NCBI GenBank assembly: GCA_963800135.1
Contig: CAWCZR010000020.1
Coordinates: 73,585 to 137,584 of the forward strand
Source of the DNA: DASPSM01 sp963800135
Lineage (GTDB): Bacteria > Planctomycetota > Planctomycetia > Planctomycetales > Planctomycetaceae
Reading direction: 5' to 3'
DNA length: 64,000 bases
The first letter of the stretch is position 1. Each line of letters begins with the position of its first letter. The notes below the pieces were generated by a model, which saw only the letters and a program-made list of their open reading frames with translations, was not told the origin of the DNA and searched no databases. The position numbers and the translations under genes are program-made. This document shows, one piece after another, positions 63,566 to 64,000 of this stretch.

Positions 63566-64000
63566 AAAGTGCTTGCTTTCGGGCCCGGCTCGTGGATGCT
63601 GGCCGCTGAATAATCGGCAACTCGCTTGAAAGGGTCGGGCCATGCTCAGCGTTTCGTTCCCGCGGTCCATGACGACGGTACTCATCGCTCTCTTGTCGCT
63701 CAATGCGGCGACCGCGGGCGACGATCTGAATGAGGACGAACGCGCATATTTGGTCCAGCTGATTCCAATGCGCGACCGGCAAGCTGATGAACTTAAGCAC
63801 GAGATCGCGCGGCTGGGCATGCCTGATGACGGAAAGCCCAAGCGGTCGGAGCGGCAACCGAAACCAAAACGCGGCACCGGGGAATATCGGGAGAAACAGC
63901 GGCTTGAGAAAGAAATGGCCGAATTTGCTGGCCATGTAGCCGAGTTGCGTTCGGAACTTCGAGCTGACCCGGGCTAAGTCGCGGTAAAAAGTGCTTGCTT
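63537..64000 (+). repeat. Start of a second tandem duplication (period 422)
   Basis: The 42 bases at 63537-63578 (beginning TCGAGCTGACCCGGGC) recur exactly at 63959-64000, where the window stops. The second copy begins inside the 63642 gene and includes the end of the Cro-like gene (its TAA and the following leader). Confidence 0.9.
63642..63977 (+). CDS. Small exported coiled-coil protein (111 aa), 3' end altered by duplication
   Basis: The ATG at 63642 gives a signal peptide (SMTTVLIALLSLNAATAG), then charged helices (YLVQLIPMRDRQADELKHEI, EYREKQRLEKEMAEFAGHVA). The last residues RADPG come from the duplicated segment that starts at 63959, so the natural C-terminus is probably lost or displaced. 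Function unknown. Confidence 0.6.
   Translation: MLSVSFPRSMTTVLIALLSLNAATAGDDLNEDERAYLVQLIPMRDRQADELKHEIARLGMPDDGKPKRSERQPKPKRGTGEYREKQRLEKEMAEFAGHVAELRSELRADPG

Overview
The window is GC-rich DNA from a member of the Planctomycetota, most likely Pirellulales. The evidence is the gene families: secreted DUF1549/DUF1553 (PSCyt1/PSD1) proteins, DUF1501, DUF1559 proteins with a prepilin-type N-terminus, a TIGR03067-type protein, WD40 proteins fused to a cytochrome-like CxxCH module, paired Gfo/Idh/MocA oxidoreductases, and very cysteine-rich secreted proteins. No rRNA, CRISPR array or classical insertion sequence was seen.

Layout. 1-5,000: secreted PSCyt1-type and WD40 proteins, then a Ser/Thr protein kinase. 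5,000-9,300: a poorly preserved stretch with a TIGR03067/leucine-rich-repeat protein and a broken membrane protein. 9,500-14,500: a KimA-like K+ transporter and pyruvate phosphate dikinase (ppdK), the latter split by at least ten frameshifts. 15,000-23,500: FHA protein, Cys-rich protein, thioredoxin-TPR protein, methyltransferase, aldo/keto reductase, GH133-type debranching enzyme, acetyltransferase and an oxidoreductase. 23,800-32,100: tandem secreted paralogs with clear terminators, a PQQ-propeller membrane protein, a STAS/B12-radical-SAM pair, a DUF1569 protein and a Gly/Cys-rich secreted protein. 32,300-46,200: an MprF-type membrane protein, the PSD1-DUF1501-ceramidase block, a redoxin, a class IV aminotransferase, two tiny membrane proteins, an operon joining a choline-transporter-like symporter to a phosphatidylcholine-synthase-like enzyme, ppa and truD. 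46,600-52,640: oxidoreductase, class III aminotransferase, DUF1559 pseudopilin and a lipoprotein.

52,660-64,000 is the left part of an integrated mobile element. It begins at a 5' fragment of tRNA-Ser(GCU). It carries a tyrosine recombinase of unusual active-site composition, a multi-HTH protein, an excisionase-like HTH protein, a DnaB-N/RepA-like ATPase, small cargo proteins, an RHH protein with repeated operator-like sites, an HNH endonuclease, and a serine recombinase plus Cro-like regulator present as a 971-bp tandem duplication. The element continues past the right edge.

Many genes are interrupted by single-base indels, often in homopolymers, while their motifs remain intact. The two recombinase copies are each broken where the other is intact. 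I therefore read most frameshifts as likely sequencing error, not decay, and give whole-gene spans. Intergenic regions hold several inverted-repeat families. The best biological leads are the choline uptake/PC synthesis operon, the Cys-rich wall-protein candidates, and the element with its duplicated, operator-controlled recombinase.
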